From Casuarina equisetifolia (lineage: Eukaryota; Streptophyta; Magnoliopsida; Fagales; Casuarinaceae): a stretch of DNA of 64,000 nt. Shown here one piece after another: positions 23,572-35,130 of the stretch. Made by a program: the position numbers and the translations under genes. The notes beneath the pieces were generated by a model. The model was not told the DNA's origin and ran no database searches. It was given only the letters and a program-made list of their open reading frames with translations. The stretch spans positions 11,644,501 through 11,708,500 of the forward strand of contig CM052360.1 of assembly GCA_028551475.1 (NCBI GenBank), given 5' to 3'. Within the stretch, counting starts at the first letter, position 1. Each line of letters opens with the position of its first letter.

Positions 23572-26370
23572 ATGGCGCGTTTTCGATTGGTTGCTTGTTT
23601 GCTGATCCTCATTTACTCTTCGCTACTCGGCCTCGCCATCTCCAAAACGCTCAAACGAGACGGTAAATTGCAGATCCTCTCTCATTTGTTTCCTTTTTTT
23701 TTTTTTTTTTTTAATATTTGTTTGGGTGTGTGAGATTGTGGAATAATTGGTTTCAGTGAAAGCGCTGAACGAGATAAAGGCGTCGCTGGGGTGGAGGGTG
23801 GTTTACGCTTGGGTGGGAGACGATCCATGCGGCGACGGAGATCTACCGCCGTGGTCCGGGGTCACCTGCTCCACTCAGGGAGATTACAGAGTCGTCACTG
23901 AATTGTAAGACAATCGATTATTTTGTGGACTTTTTTGGCAAAGAAAGATTAAGGATGAGATTTGGAGATGATACTGTATGTTTCGTGTAATTTTTGCAGG
24001 GAAGTATACGCTGTGTCAATTGTGGGGCCTTTCCCGACTGCTGTCACCAATCTGTTGGATCTCACTAGGCTGTAAGATTCAATCTCCTTTGCATTACAAC
24101 TTTGTTGCAAAATACGAATATTGTCGCTAGCTCATCCAAAATTTTGCTTTGATGACTTTGGCTTATTCGATTCGTAAAAATATTTAGAGTAATATTGTTT
24201 ACTCATAAGTGGGAATAAATTATGTTACTGGAGATGAACGTGTACAAAATCATTGTAATTGGTACATACAAGCGAAAATAGGAATTCAATATAGACCAAA
24301 CTTCATCTTCCTGTTATTTGGAAATAGAGATGAATCTTAATTTCGTTTGTTTCTTCTATGATTAATGATCTATATGTTGATATGTTTGTGTCCACATGAC
24401 AGAGATCTTCATAATAACAAGTTGACTGGGCCAATTCCTCCCCAGATTGGACGGTTGAAGCGTCTTAAAATACTGTACTTTCCTTTACACTCTCTCAGAT
24501 CACAAGACTGTTTACTGTTGTTTTTGTTGCTTTTTACTTCTGCACGTTGCCTATTCAATTTCATAGTCAGGTTTTCTTTGTTTGATTGTCCGTTGTGAGA
24601 GTGGACATATTCAACAAATGATATTGCTAGTAACAGTTGTTGGTCTGTGGAGAACATATCCCTCCCGCTCATCACCATGCCTGGACCATAAGCTTTACTT
24701 GATGTCACTTCTAATGTCTCAAGAGTTTGGTTTATTGCTCTGATCTTTTTGTTCTAAGTTGATCTTTTATTTTCCTCAGTAATTTGAGGTGGAATAAACT
24801 ACAAGATGTCATTCCGCCTGAAATTGGCGAACTGAAGAGTCTAACTCATCTGTGAGTAACATTAACTCCTATAACCATAAAGTTGAGTTTCTGGAATGTC
24901 TGTTGGTATTGTTTATCATATCTGGAGTTGAGAAGTTATTTCTTGAAACTTGGTCAGATGCCTAAGCTTCAATAACTTCAAAGGTGAAATCCCTAAGGAG
25001 CTTGCAAACCTTCCAGAGCTTCGTTATCTCTATCTACAAGAAAATCGATTGGTTGGACGAGTTCCTCCAGAATTGGGAACTCTGCAAAATCTTCGGCACC
25101 TGTAACAATCCATATTCTCTTTATTGTGTCTTATAGTAGGCCTGGTATCTCCGTTGTCCTGCTAACACGTTCATGTAATTTTATATGGTCATAGGGATGT
25201 TGGTAACAATCATTTGGTGGGTACTATTCGGGAACTAATACGCATTGAGGGGTGCTTTCCAGCTCTCCGCAACCTGTAAGTTAATTCCTTTGGCAAATTT
25301 ATTGTTAGTTCATTGATATTTTGCTATCTTCTACTTCCTTGAAGTTTAATTATGTGTAAATCTGTTGTCTAGTTATCTAAATAACAATTATTTAACGGGA
25401 GGAATACCGGCCCAGCTTGCAAACTTGTCCAACCTGGAAATCTTGTACGTATTGCTTCTTCTCCACCTTCTCGTTCTCCTTCTCCTTCCGTTGCTTCTTA
25501 TTGATGTGAACATTGCTAAATCCTGTGAACCGTGCATTGGTATATTATCTAGTTGCTTCCTTATGGTTTTGTTGCTTTACAGGTACCTGTCCTACAATAA
25601 AATGTCTGGAGTAATACCATCTGCAATTGCTCACATTCCAAAACTGATCTACTTGTGAGTTCTTTTACAGAACTTTTGTTGGTATCAAGTCATATTTGAC
25701 TCGTCAATACTGCGGTATACTTTTATAGAGATAGGAGTGTGAAGGATCTATTGACTTGTTAGTAAAAACACGTTAAACTTGGCTGCCTGCTTGCTATTTC
25801 CTCCACTTTGCTTCTCTCTGTTTCTTTCTCTGAGAATCGTTAGGGAGATAAAGTATTAAATTTGATTAATTAGTCCTGGCTAAATGGATTATCCGGATGA
25901 CCTTGAACCTATGTGTAAGGTTATAACTACAACTATCAAAGGAAAAGTGATAGATTCGTGCCATATAAATTTTTTTACATCTGTTTTCTCTATATGGAGA
26001 CTTCCTTTAATCATGTTAATTGTACTGATGAATACTAGCATCAGTGCGTTGTATTTTCTAAGTTGATGTCCTTATGCATCCTAACTTTGAAAGGTCTTTG
26101 TTGATTCAATTACAGGTACTTGGATCACAACCAGTTTTCAGGGAGAATTCCTGATGCCTTCTATAAACACCCCTTCTTGAAGGAAATGTGAGTTTTCCTG
26201 ACCACCGAGATCTCAAAACGTTACTAGTTCCCGAGTTTGAGCATTGGATCAAGCAATTTCTTGTTGTGTTTTGTAACAGGTACATTGAAGGAAATGCCTT
26301 CCGCCCAGGTGTAAACCCAGTAGGTGTTCACAAAGTTCTTGAGGTTTCTGACACAGAGTTCCTAGTGTAG
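23572..26370 (+). CDS. Secreted leucine-rich-repeat protein, 11 exons
   Basis: Exons: 23572-23662, 23757-23904, 24001-24071, 24403-24474, 24780-24851, 24958-25101, 25195-25275, 25373-25444, 25583-25654, 26116-26187, 26280-26370. The product is about 328 aa: signal peptide, an N-terminal cap (WVGDDPCGDG...WSGVTC), about ten plant-type LRRs (LDLHNNKLTGPIPPQIG pattern) and a short tail ending EFLV, with no kinase or membrane span. It belongs to a conserved plant family of small extracellular LRR proteins; its ligand is not inferable. Most LRR exons are exactly 72 or 144 nt and all have GT-AG ends in phase 2. Exon 3 is 71 nt, one short, so canonical splicing of exons 2 and 3 shifts the frame (see findings). 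A possible poly(A) signal aataaa is at 26452. Confidence 0.88.
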
Positions 26371-26881
26371 TCAAGGCATCAGGTTATTTTTTAATAGGCT
26401 AGATATTCTATTTGTACACTGCCAAAACAAAGTGTTCATCTGATTCCCTGAAATAAAATGGGAAGAATTAAGTTGATGTCCAGCTAATTACTGTTTCAAA
26501 TTTAGTCTCATCAGGCTCTACGCGTGTCACTACATTGAAAAACATCAGAAGCCCTTGGCCGGAACAACTATCCTGCCAAGGCCATGAAATCACCAACCCC
26601 AAATGCTACAGCTGACAAACATCGTTTGTATTCCCGATATCATGACCGTCCATGAGATGTAATCAGATTAATCTTGATCTTTGTAATAGGAACAAGTGCT
26701 GTATATGTCAATTAACATATTACGGACAAGAACATCAAACAGAACATAATCTGAAACTGTAGCCAACAACTAATTTTCCTAAATGACAATCTCTCAACTT
26801 ACCGCTAGTTTTCAACTCCAGGTTTGACTTGACTGAATAAAAAGCGACGAAAATGATAAAGGATGATAATCACAACAAGTT

Positions 26882-26954
26882 GCTTTCGTAGCTCAGTTGG
26901 TTAGAGCACCCGTTTAGTAAGCGGGAGGTCTTGAGTTCGACTCTCAACGAAAGC
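26882..26954 (+). tRNA. tRNA-Thr (AGT)
   Basis: 73 nt that fold into a cloverleaf. The acceptor stem is GCTTTCG/CGAAAGC, the D arm GCTC/GAGC, and the anticodon arm CCCGT/GCGGG with loop TTAGTAA (anticodon AGT). The T arm is TTGAG/CTCAA with loop TTCGACT. There is no intron or encoded CCA. Internal A-box and B-box sequences are present. A T5 run at 26963-26967 is a Pol III terminator. Confidence 0.95.
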
Positions 26955-26962
26955 ATGCGTTA

Positions 26963-26967
26963 TTTTT
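26963..26967 (+). terminator. Pol III terminator of tRNA-Thr
   Basis: A TTTTT run 9 bases after the tRNA 3' end. Confidence 0.8.
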
Positions 26968-28413
26968 CATACTCCATCTACCACTGTTAGTGGAATGTTT
27001 CCTTGCTTCTTGTTTTATCATCTAAACTCAATGCTCGACCGAGTTACATGCTTATTAATGTAATTTGGACTTTTGGGTCACATCCAATCAGCATGACTAA
27101 AAATGTAAAGCTCTCTCTGCTGAACTTGTAGGACGAGAAAATAGGCTTGGTTTCATACGGCAGCGAATATTAACATGTTCAATCTTTAAGGCTTTCACGT
27201 TTATGGCTATTTCATTTATGAGCAAACCTGAGTGTAGGTTTTCAGCATTTAATCTTCTGATAACTGCAACGTGAATGAACCGTATTTGAGAATTTTATGC
27301 GCATTAAAGAACCGAGCAGGAGGGTTGGACGAAATGACTCTCAGTTCTTCAATGTTGTTGGAAACTAGACTTCCATTTGAAAAATAGTGAGAACGCTAGT
27401 TTGTACAATGAAAGATTTACCTTTCTTTGAATTTGAAATAATTCTAGATCTTCTTTACCTCTTTGTTCTGCCATGGCTCTGTTCTTGAGGATTGACTTGT
27501 GATGACTCCATGAAATCTTTTCGTTGGTTTTAGGATTCGGACCCAGCTTCTTATCAGGATAGGGTTCTCTTAAATGCCACTTTAAACGCGACGGTAAAGG
27601 ATGGAAGTTGAGTTTGGATCGAAGAGAATGAATGCTGGTCCATCAAAAAAGGACCATGCTTTAAAAAACAGATGCCCGATGCATTAAATTCTGAGGTAGC
27701 AGAAACGTGACGACATTCTGCTTGAACCTATATTTTCGGATTAGGATTTTGCTTTGGGGACCTCAACCTTTGTGTAACGCAAGTAAAGTATAGTTTCAAG
27801 CTCGAGTTCCCCCAACAAGATAGCAACACTGTCAAACACAAGTCTCTGCTCTTTACTTTTCCCTTTTTCTTTTAAATTCATTTCTCCTAAAAGTTATTAA
27901 GACAGTTAATTTTTTCTTTAAGACCAACTTGTAAGGAAGAGATCTAATCTTTCATATATAGGTGATTTTACAACAAATTATAAAAAAATGTAGATATTCT
28001 AATACCCTTTATCACAATTAACATGATAAAATTATGGGTTTCATAAATGATATCACATAGAGATTCTATATCAAATTTATGGGTCATAATAAATCTTATT
28101 ATTTAGGTCATTAATTTTAATACTAAGTAAAAGTGCAAAAGGGTAGAAAAAGTAGAGCTTGAAAACTGAAGGCTAAGCATCGAGGGAAAGAAAGAATACT
28201 TTTCTTTACTCGTAAGATCATTAAGATTCAAAACCAGGCCTAACATGCAAAGCATACTCAACCTTGCTTGCCCACCCGTCTCCGGTCACGCCTAAGGCCA
28301 CCCTTTAGAGACCTTTCTTTCTCCCAAAGCTTCTCCTTCAAATACACAGCAGGCCATGGATTAGCAGATCATTTCTCAAGCAGTTGGTTTCAGAACGGCC
28401 TTCGCCTAAAACT
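26968..28413. other. Intergenic, no gene seen
   Basis: AT-rich DNA without a credible coding frame. The last part should hold the promoter and leader of the remorin gene. A two-codon upstream ORF (atggattag) lies at 28353. Confidence 0.5.
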
Positions 28414-30834
28414 ATGGATACTTTGCTCACGCAAATGAGGTAATTCCGGTTCTTCATGATTAATGTATATATAGCTGAAAGGGTTTCACATGTGCACGTT
28501 CCTAGTCTATCGGACAATAGAACACGAGTTCGGGAAAAAGGAAGAAAAAGAAAATTCACTGGTGTTTACATAATTTAAACGTGATTCTTAGAATTGTGAC
28601 TACTTACAGTAATAAGTATGTGAAATAGCTGGTAGAACTTTCATCAACAAATTTCAACTGCTTGAATTGTTCAAAAATATAACACTGATCTATAAATTTA
28701 TGGTTATTATTAAAATTAGTGGTTGCTCTAGATATTTAACACATTAACTTAGTATGATCTTTATATGTTTTGATACTTTCATCTTTTAAAATTTGATTTT
28801 AAGATAGAAAATTGGATAACTTTTAACGTAATTTCATAATTACGTTGAAATATGATATATTATTATGAATTTAGACCTTGTTATTCCATTATGTTATTTC
28901 ATTACTCATAAGCTGAATCACTTGATTTTTTCATGTTAGGGTGATGGAGCATATTAAAAATAATAATTGTCATATATTATCAATATTTTCGTAAAGTATC
29001 ATTCTTATATATCTATGTATTGCTTCTTCATAATTAATTTAAGGAAGGAATTGGGTTTTTTGAACAATTATATAGTAAACTTAATTTTCTAAACCAAGTG
29101 GCTTCAACTTGGTAGTCAAATAAATTTTGTGGTAATCCATGAGTGTACCTGCAGATTACATGCATGCAAACTGAAAGCTACGAGATTATATACATCATTC
29201 GATGCACTGATTGAAAATTTCCAATATGTATGACTAACCACCTCTGTTAGGACGAGGTATACTGCTGCTCGAAGGGAACGGACAGGAAAGGCTGTCAGCT
29301 TCAAAGATCAAGAGGAAGAGGATGGAGGGCAAGGGGGAAAGACAGACGAGGGTGGCAGCATCGCGGATAGAACAATTCCACCTCAGAAGACTCAAAGTTT
29401 CAAAGGTAAATTTTCATTGATTGGGGAAGGAGAAAAGACAGACGAGGGTGGCAGCTCCACAGATAGAAGAATATCACCTCAAAAGACTCAAAGTTTCAGA
29501 GGTAAACTTCCACTGATAGGTGAAGGGGAAAAGACAGACGAGGCTAGCAGCTCCACGGATAGAAGAATACCACCTCAAAAGACTCAAAGTTTCAAAGGTA
29601 AAATTTCATTGATGGACAATGGGAGAAAGGCTTGGGTACGATGTAACAATCACAAACCTTGATGGTGTGTTTTACAGGGAGGAAAAGACCCCAGATCTGG
29701 TGGGGAAGACAGACCTCAAGACAAAAGAGTCAGGATTACTCCGGCAATGGAGTAGAGTATGCAGTCACAGTTGCAGCTGCTGCATTTGCCATCAACACGC
29801 TTGACGAAGCAGGCGCTCCAGATCAGAAGAAGATCAGTGAACAGCCTAGACGCTCTTTGACCTCAACCAAGAGCAGAAAGGACGACGAAGCAGGCGTTCC
29901 AGATCAGAAGAAGACAAGTGAACAGCCTAAACGCCCTTTGACCCCAACCAAGAGCAGAAAACATGACGAATCAATTCCGGCACGAGAAGGTGGTGGAATA
30001 TCCCGTCAATTGTCAGGTAAAGAAGCAGAGCATTGAAACTGTCAGTTACGGATGAGTATTTGACCATAGTTTTCTGAACAACATTTTTGACACGGTCTGT
30101 ATCAGGAAAAAGTGCAGTAGAAGTTCCTGAAATCGAGGACAAAAAGGCAAAGACACCCCAAAAGGCCGAACGGCCTTCCTTTTCATTCAGAAGAACCCCA
30201 AGTTTTGGTGAGCAGCTGAAGAGCACCACCAGAATAAAACCTGAAATTGCAGCAGCCGAACCCGAAGTGCCTGGCAAGGTTAAACCAAGCGAATATGAAA
30301 GGCAGACTTCAACCAGACCTGGAATCCCACCAACCGACTCCCAGCAGCAGTCTCCATGGAGATCTGCTTCGGTAGAAACAGAGACAGATGCCCGGGAGAA
30401 AACTGAGTTGGCCAAGATCAAAGACGGGTACTAAGATTATTGCTTCCAATGCCTATACGACAGGATTTATACTGGTCATCCCCTAATAGTTGGAATTTCA
30501 GGTATGAGAAGCTAAATTCTAGGATACTTTCGTGGGAGGAAAAGAGGAAGAAAAAAGCCAGACGTCGACTAGACAACACAGAGGTTTTTTTTCATTCTCT
30601 TCTATTAGCTAATTCAGAATAATCAAATAGAGTCTAACAAGATCTTATTGAGTGCAGGGGGAGCTGGAGAGAAGAAGGAAAAAGGCCATGGAACGCTACC
30701 GCGCTGAGATGGAATACACTGAGCAGGTTGTAAAAGAAGCAAGAAGGAAGGCAGAGGAATGGCGAAGAACTGAAGAGATTAAGGCGAAGGAAAAGGGCAA
30801 CGTAAGAGCTCCGAAGAGCCGTTTCTGCTGCTGA
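28414..30834 (+). CDS. Remorin-family protein with tandem N-terminal repeats
   Basis: Six exons that join in frame: 28414-28439, 29251-29597, 29678-30016, 30106-30427, 30502-30583, 30658-30834 (430 aa). The last two encode the remorin C-terminal domain: YEKLNSRILSWEEKRKKKARRRLD, then GELERRRKKAMERY... with a long basic coiled coil, ending SRFCC. The cysteine-rich end fits the membrane-anchoring tail of remorins, which organise plasma-membrane nanodomains. The middle contains EYAVTVAAAAFAI, an Ala-rich segment I associate with some long remorins. The N-terminal region is Ser/Lys-rich and built from repeats (32-aa units, then 27-aa units). The tiny first exon (MDTLLTQM) is the least certain part, chosen for a good donor and phase match. 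Which 96-bp repeat donor is used decides protein length. Confidence 0.83.
29310..29597 (+). repeat. Three 96-bp in-frame repeats, each ending in a splice donor
   Basis: Units 29310-29405, 29406-29501 and 29502-29597 encode 32-aa repeats around KTDE..S..DR.I.PQKTQSF. The first unit is diverged at its start. Each ends AAAG/GTAAAT, AGAG/GTAAAC or AAAG/GTAAAA, a good plant 5' splice site, all in phase 1. The acceptor at 29677/29678 is compatible with all three. Confidence 0.9.
29803..29964 (+). repeat. Two 81-bp in-frame repeats in the remorin gene
   Basis: 29803-29883 and 29884-29964 encode two 27-aa units starting DEAG.PDQKK.SEQP and ending TKSRK. They lie inside exon 3, so they do not affect splicing. 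Confidence 0.93.
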
Positions 30835-32061
30835 CTTGACCAACTTTTCTGGTTTATTATGGACAGCAGGCAGTCTTTCAGGTTCATTACAATGTAAATA
30901 CTAAACTTCACAGTTTCCCATCTTATCTATAACTTACTGCGAAAACTCTAACTCGATGTAAAATTCTTTGTTCCATATGCCAAAAAGAAGTCGCTAATAA
31001 AAGCCCAATATGCACGACAATCTCAGGACTGATCCACTCATCCTTGATTCTCTCACAACATTAGGACGTTTATGAGCAATGGTAAATTAAATAGATGGCA
31101 ACTCATTTTGCTCACTGAAGAGTCATCCAATACATCATTTTACACACATTTTCCCTGACATTTCCATCTTCTAACCCAGATAATCCAAACGTGAGACAAG
31201 GAGCATCTGACTTTCTAGTGAGGCTGCAGATGGGCAACTTCATACTCCTGTAGCTTTAAGGAGAAGTCATGAAACTTAATTAAGCTCATTTCCCGGCTAA
31301 CCAAACAAAGTGTATCATTATTTAGCATTAAATTCTTGGCTCTCGGGATCTACGTGCAATGTCTGAACGGAACCATTGAAAGCAATTATTTACATCTCCC
31401 ACTTCTCTTCACTACAGGGCTAACAGAAGAGCATCAACCACCTCGAATCCTAATTAGGTCGTAAACGAATCTCCAGGCAACATGATCAGCCAAACACTAC
31501 CGTATTGAATGAAGAATTTAAATCTTCTATACTTTCACAGAATCTTGCCTTTCTGAACCTTTTGATTGCGCTTGCAGCAAAAACCGATTTGTCATATAAC
31601 CAACAGGTCCTCGAGACAAGAACAGTCTTTAGAGCTAAAGAGTCAATCAGGCATGTAATCAGAGAAGCCTACACTATAACTTAAGCTAGCAAAAGAAAAA
31701 CCAAAATTCAGATACCACCAGCCCAAGCACTCAACAAATATTTTCTCATACACAACAGAGTTTGTACAATCGGTTCGTGCAGATCTACCAATTTTCTACA
31801 GTGGTATTTAAACCCCTGAAAAGCACTATAACTTAAAAGTATAGAATTCACACCAGGACCATGCCGCCTTTCAGGTTCTTGAAGCTTCTACAGTATTACG
31901 TGAACCTCAGAAAAATTCCAAAAGCTTCTCGACTTCAAACAGACAAACTGCCAGTGTAGTGGAGCAACTAATTTTGATTAAAGGTGGTGGGATGAATTCA
32001 GAAAAGAGAAATTGAACCTACAATATTTTTGGGGTTACTGATGTAAGAAACCAATGACATC
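30835..32061. other. Convergent 3' region between remorin and RING genes
   Basis: No coding frame is credible. The two genes are convergent, so this stretch should contain both 3' UTRs. Confidence 0.5.
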
Positions 32062-32850
32062 TCATGAGGTTATTTCTCTTACCAGCCTCTCCAAAGTAGG
32101 GTAGGAAAAGTACAAGACCAAGAAAGAAGGAACTGCAAAAACAACTGTAACCAGCAAGTAGAGGGCCAAGATGACAGCACAGCCAGGCACAATACAAAAG
32201 GCAATAAGAAGAAATACAATGACAAAGGGGAACTTGGATGTAAAGTGAATAAATAAATCCAGAGATTTAAAAAGGGAGAACTGGTGGCTCTCCACATTGC
32301 GCCTATCATTATCATTGACAGACGCCCAATGTACGGGGCTCCGAGGAGGGACCCTTCTGAGGTTTCCATTGGGAGCTTGATTTCCAAGAGCAAAATTGCA
32401 CCTTGGAGACCAAGTTGGTTGATTTTCCCCACTAACTGCTGAATTACACTTTAATCGATCACCATTCAAGCTCTCAACCATCCAAAGGAGGAGGAAATTT
32501 TTCTGAGGAAATTTAAGATTGCCCTTGTAAACCAGGCGGAATGATAAAAAATGGCACCATGGACAGGAAATGAAGAATGGAACTGTGACTTGTTGAGTGG
32601 GGAATTTCAAGACAGCCAATTGAAGGCCTAGAACACAATTTTTGCAGAGTGTATGTCCGCACCACAACACATAGGGGATGTTCTCAACAATATTGAAAGA
32701 TTCCCAGCATATTGGGCATTCCAGTCCTTCCTCTCGGCTAGCATTTGAACACACTTCATCATCTGAGCATTCTGGACAAGCCCCACCTGACTGTACTGAG
32801 TTCTTCTTCAGTCCAATGCTTGCAATGGCATTTGAAGTAAATTTCCACAT
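32062..32850 (-). CDS. RING-finger (C3HC4) protein with C-terminal membrane segments
   Basis: Single coding exon, 262 aa. Near residues 44-100 the spacing C-P-I-C ... C-G-H-T-L-C-K-N-C ... C-P-W-C gives a C3HC4 RING, so the protein is likely a ubiquitin E3 ligase. Near residues 207-255 two adjacent hydrophobic stretches (FVIVFLLIAFCIVPGCAVILALYLLVTVV...) predict membrane anchoring, followed by a short tail ending LVREITS. Plants have a conserved family with this layout; I do not know a substrate. The ATG at 32850 is the first good start; the frame extends only one GTG codon further. The last codons contain G/GTAAGA, which could be a splice donor, but the stop follows at once and the tail matches the family as I remember it. 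Confidence 0.88.
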   Translation of the reverse strand: MWKFTSNAIASIGLKKNSVQSGGACPECSDDEVCSNASREEGLECPICWESFNIVENIPYVLWCGHTLCKNCVLGLQLAVLKFPTQQVTVPFFISCPWCHFLSFRLVYKGNLKFPQKNFLLLWMVESLNGDRLKCNSAVSGENQPTWSPRCNFALGNQAPNGNLRRVPPRSPVHWASVNDNDRRNVESHQFSLFKSLDLFIHFTSKFPFVIVFLLIAFCIVPGCAVILALYLLVTVVFAVPSFLVLYFSYPTLERLVREITS

Positions 32851-34481
32851 CACGATAAAAGAAAAACTCCAATTAGAAAAGTGCAGTAACCGCTAAAATC
32901 AAAGAGATTTAGCCATTCTCCTGCAGAACACAAGTCAATGGAACTAAGACTTGAAGATTCTTCTTCTAATGTTAATTATCAACAGCTCAGAGTCCTCAAA
33001 TGAAACGTGTAACAAAAAGTTCATAGTTAGGAAGTCAGTCTAAGTAAATGTTATCGTGAAAAAAGTTTACAAACAAAAAGAGGATACAAACCTATTATCA
33101 GGTTGAAAAATTACATTTAAGCTACATTTAAACTCCTAAATATACAGATTTCAACTTATTCGAGGGGGCCAAAGGAATTGGTTAATTAAAAAAATTCACA
33201 GTTGTAGAATATTCTACCCTATCATGTGCATACTTCCGCTCCCTTGGACAAGCTACAGAGAACCAATGATGTCAACCTGATCCCATGTCTAAAAGTTATG
33301 TGCTAACATGACAGATTTAAACTGCAGGTAGTAATACCTGCAATTGTAAGCCTACAACAAATAAGCATGGCAGATTGTCCAGCATCCCGAAGGATGTATT
33401 AGCACAAGTACAATCCCAGATGCAGTAATTGCCAGCAGAAATGTAGACAAAAATCTATGAAATGTATATCTGGGAATCAATAATCTAAATGAAAAATTAA
33501 ACACTCCAAGAAACAGAACTTAGTGAAAGGCAATCCAAGAAACAAGTTGACACCGAGCATCAGCTTTATGCAAACATGATAAACACGTATACGCCATCCT
33601 TCTTAGTGCTAGGAAGACCTATCCTCTAATGCACACAGCATGAGATAAAGTGATTGAAGTGAGACTCATGAGGCATTTATCCCAAAGACAGGTTTTATTT
33701 CCTCATTACAATATGACCCACCCTCTACAATGAAACTATGAGAAATTAGTGTCATTTCACCGCGAGAACAGCAATACAACCAAGAAGAGAAAACCATACA
33801 GAATCCCTCTAGGCACCCCCAATACATGAGACCCAAACCATGTTTGATCATGCCTGGACAAAACAGCACCTCACATGAGTCCGGATGAAAGTTCTGCATG
33901 GTTTCTTTGTTCTAAATTTTCATAGAAATGATTTTCATTTCTTGTTATCTAATTCCCCCTTCATGTTATTGACATAGCGATCAATACAACTTCCTTACAT
34001 CCAAGAACAAACAGAAAACGCAACTCGACGCGTAAGATATAAAGACAAATTCCATTAAAACGGATCCCCCAGCAAAGCTGTTAAGAAAATATTCGTTTCA
34101 ATATTGAAGAGTTAAGTCTACCGTCCTCTAATTTCACAATCAAATCAGCAAAAATCCATCAAAAAGTTGGGACATATTCAACTACAACTTAAAACCCCCC
34201 CGAGAAACTAACATCGCATACAGTAATAGACGTAAATTTTACGTCAGAAACAACTTTTTGGCAGAGAAAAGGAAAAATCGTGATCAGTTCAGGAATCGGA
34301 ATCCAAAAATAATATCGTGAAAAAGTAATCAAAGAATTGAATAAAAATCAAGACTACAAACGGGATAATTAAATTTGATCTGGAAGGAGGATTGAAAGAG
34401 AACTTTACCTTTAGGATCATAAAGGAATTAGGATGGTACTCAGAGAGTGAGGGGAAGAGAGCTGAAAAGGTTGAAGGAAGA

Positions 34482-34524
<43 letters not shown>

Positions 34525-34560
34525 TTCCCCCCACGATAAAAGCTTCGTGGAGCAGAAGAC
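32851..34560 (-). other. 5' UTR of the RING gene with a 1.49-kb intron
   Basis: A strong acceptor (TTCTGCAG) at 32921 and a donor (AAAG/GTAAAG) at 34409/34408 on the minus strand define a leader intron of 1488 bp. The second leader exon contains a five-codon uORF (ATGGCTAAATCTCTTTGA). The first leader exon, about 34409-34560, carries the (GA)n tract. The intron itself shows no gene; short open frames in it are not credible. Confidence 0.65.
34485..34522. repeat. (CT)n / (GA)n microsatellite in the RING gene leader
   Basis: About 19 CT units on the plus strand, read as (GA)n in the RING transcript. It lies in the inferred 5' UTR; GA tracts at transcription starts are common in plants and bind BBR/BPC factors. 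Confidence 0.9.
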
Positions 34561-35130
34561 CCCGTTTATAAAACAGATATTGAGGAAACGGCGTCGTGCC
34601 AAGTGAATTTTCCTCTTGAAGATTAACTTCAGCTTTTCTTGATTTGGCTCGATTTAGGTCGGTAGTATGGTCTTTAAGGTTGGCATGATCAGAAGATACG
34701 ACATATAGAAGAATACCGCCCTGGACCCCCTCGGAGTTGATCTCTAGCTTCTGTTATGATATAATGGGGCCCCTACCTCCTCTTATTGTGTATTTTTTTT
34801 GGTATTTTCTCCTTAGCTCAAACGTTTCTCCAGCACCCACCTTCAATTACGGTTGATTTAAGCTTCTGTCACAGTTTCTTAAAGAAACAGAAGATCTAAA
34901 CCCACTTTCGCAGATCCGTTTCTGCTTTTATATATTTGTTTTCGTTTTCAGGACAGCTGAAAAGACCATAACTTTCCGGGCATGGTGGTTGGCACAGCTA
35001 CCACGAGCTTCATCAATGGCAACTACCCCCAAGTGGATGCAGTCCTTAAAGGGTTGAAAGTGCTTGCACCGTCTTGACCCTTCTCGTCTACGTTTCGCCG
35101 TTGCCGCCATTCCCTTGGACTTCTCCGACC

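Noticed and set aside
29927..30421. 164-codon minus-strand ORF opposite the remorin exons
   Set aside because: The plus strand has clear remorin exons with correct phases; the minus frame is a shadow.
34289..34602. ORFs with Arg-Glu repeats near 34.5 kb on the minus strand
   Set aside because: They are translations of the (GA)n microsatellite in a leader, not proteins.
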